Origin: Candidatus Zixiibacteriota bacterium | Lineage (GTDB): Bacteria; Blakebacterota; Blakebacteria; Blakebacterales; Blakebacteraceae | DNA: 7,393 bases | Assembly: GCA_030604325.1 (NCBI GenBank) | Contig: JAUVWC010000060.1 | Location: 1 to 7,393, forward strand | Direction: 5' to 3' | Part shown: piece after piece, positions 6,740 to 7,393 of the stretch | Layout: each line of letters begins with the position of its first letter | Numbering within the stretch: position 1 is the first letter of the stretch | The notes under the pieces: model-generated | Told to the model about the DNA's origin: nothing | Seen by the model: the letters and a program-made list of their open reading frames with translations, nothing else | Database searches by the model: none | Position numbers and translations under genes: made by a program

Positions 6740-7393
6740 GTGAAAGAGCGGGGAACAGAGCCGGCTGGAGAGCAGGAATCGATGCCACTGTGGCAGGACT
6801 TTAAGAAAAAAGATGGGCTGCTGAGCAACCTGGTCTACTCGGCGACTGTTGACCATGAAGGCCGGCTATGGTTCGGCTGCAAGAATCCGAACGGCCTGAC
6901 CTGTTACGACGGCGCCACCTGGCGGAGGTTCACCTCCGAGACCGGCGGATTCGGCCAGGGGCACGTATGGGACATGGCGGTCGATCGTGAGGGCCGGCTG
7001 TGGGTGGCCACGGCGGGAGGGGGCGCCGCGCGGTTTGACGGCCGAACCTGGCGGCGCTATACGATGGAGGACGGCCTGGCGGGCGATCACGTATATGCCG
7101 TTGCGGTCAGCAGGGACGGTGAGGTATGGCTGGGCTGCGCCCCGCCCCCGGATGTATATATCCGGCAGGGCGGGGTAAGCCGGTTCGACGGCGCCCGGTT
7201 CGAGAGTCTCACTAGCGATTACACGCAGGGCCGATACGTCGGGGGAGGCAATAGCGGACTGAGCGACAACCGGGTTTATTCTATCGTCCTCGACAGGGAA
7301 GGCAAAGCCTGGTTCGGCACCAAGGGTGGAGGCCTGTGTCGTTATGACGGCCGTGACTGGGAGGTCTACAATACTTCCAACGGTCTTCCCTCC
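6740..7393 (+). CDS. Two-component-regulator-propeller (Reg_prop) repeat protein, 3'-truncated by window edge
   Basis: Open frame of 218 codons with no stop before the window ends, so the C-terminal part is missing. It contains at least four beta-propeller blades of the Reg_prop type, marked by GRLWFG (41-46), GRLWVA (85-90), GEVWLG (127-132) and GKAWFG (188-193), each followed by an FDG/YDG turn and W/F-plus-aromatic strand. Such propellers often form the sensor domain of hybrid histidine kinases or other regulators, but also occur alone; the output domain, if any, lies outside. An in-frame stop at 6722-6724 bounds the start. GTG 6740 has AGGA four bases upstream; ATG 6782 has GGAGAG nine bases upstream and begins right at the first blade strand (PLWQDFKKKDGLLSN), so it is a strong alternative. 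Residues 1-14 are hydrophilic and no signal peptide or membrane segment precedes the blades, unlike the usual periplasmic sensors. Confidence 0.8.
   Translation, partial: MKERGTEPAGEQESMPLWQDFKKKDGLLSNLVYSATVDHEGRLWFGCKNPNGLTCYDGATWRRFTSETGGFGQGHVWDMAVDREGRLWVATAGGGAARFDGRTWRRYTMEDGLAGDHVYAVAVSRDGEVWLGCAPPPDVYIRQGGVSRFDGARFESLTSDYTQGRYVGGGNSGLSDNRVYSIVLDREGKAWFGTKGGGLCRYDGRDWEVYNTSNGLPS
6767..6772 (+). promoter_or_regulatory. Candidate ribosome binding site for the alternative propeller start at 6782
   Basis: GGAGAG with a 9-base spacer to ATG 6782. It competes with AGGA (6732-6735) four bases before GTG 6740; the sequence alone does not settle the start. Confidence 0.35.
6860..7318 (+). repeat. 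Degenerate in-gene repeats encoding propeller blades
   Basis: Four copies of a G[RKE]xW[FLV][GA] blade core begin at 6860, 6992, 7118 and 7301. The first two are nearly identical at DNA level around GGCCGGCT.TGG. Copy spacings are 44, 42 and 61 residues; the long third interval carries two insertions (around residues 133-142 and 160-173). These are protein-structural repeats rather than mobile or regulatory DNA. Confidence 0.75.

Noticed and set aside
6188..6856. Antisense open frame of 222 codons across the end of the ABC gene and the following gap
   Set aside because: It overlaps the conserved ATPase motifs on the + strand, and its product has no recognisable motif or ribosome site.
1..7393. 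CRISPR arrays, tRNA/rRNA genes, insertion sequences or attachment sites
   Set aside because: Reading both strands shows no spaced direct DNA repeats, transposase motifs or RNA-gene signatures; nearly all bases are in the five coding regions and the gaps are under 60 bases.

Overview
The window is a GC-rich bacterial stretch with five genes on the + strand and none convincing on the - strand. Spacing is tight (18 bp, a 1-base overlap, 54 bp, about 48 bp), with no terminator-like hairpin between genes, so the simplest reading is one operon that runs off both ends of the window. Genes at both edges are cut: the first lacks its 5' end and the last has no stop codon before base 7393.

Layout: (1) up to 968, a C45-type Ntn acyltransferase/amidohydrolase related to isopenicillin-N acyltransferase, missing its N-terminus; (2) 987-2921, a DUF4838 protein with a glycosidase-like N-terminal domain; (3) 2921-4852, a lipoprotein family 5 extracellular solute-binding protein; (4) 4907-6691, a type IV (exporter-fold) ABC half-transporter with the membrane domain and ATPase fused; (5) from about 6740, repeats of the two-component-regulator propeller type (at least four blades seen).

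The most notable observation is in gene 4. The glutamate that follows the Walker B aspartate, normally the general base for ATP hydrolysis, reads as glycine (codon GGG, 6419-6421), while Walker A, Q-loop, LSGGQ signature and switch histidine are intact. That pattern is the degenerate-site half of heterodimeric ABC exporters, yet no partner half-transporter lies beside it here. A second oddity is that the family 5 binding protein has no Dpp/Opp-type permease or ATPase genes in view and sits next to an exporter-fold protein.

Working model (inference): the binding protein captures an oligosaccharide- or peptide-like compound, the DUF4838 protein and the Ntn hydrolase act on glycosidic and amide/acyl bonds of it or of a related compound, and the propeller protein may sense or organise. 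None of the substrates can be read from the sequence. Reg_prop propellers, DUF4838 proteins and large family 5 binding proteins together recall uncultured polysaccharide-degrading lineages (for example Latescibacterota, Poribacteria, Planctomycetota and relatives). This is a low-confidence guess; there is no rRNA or marker gene here to place the organism.
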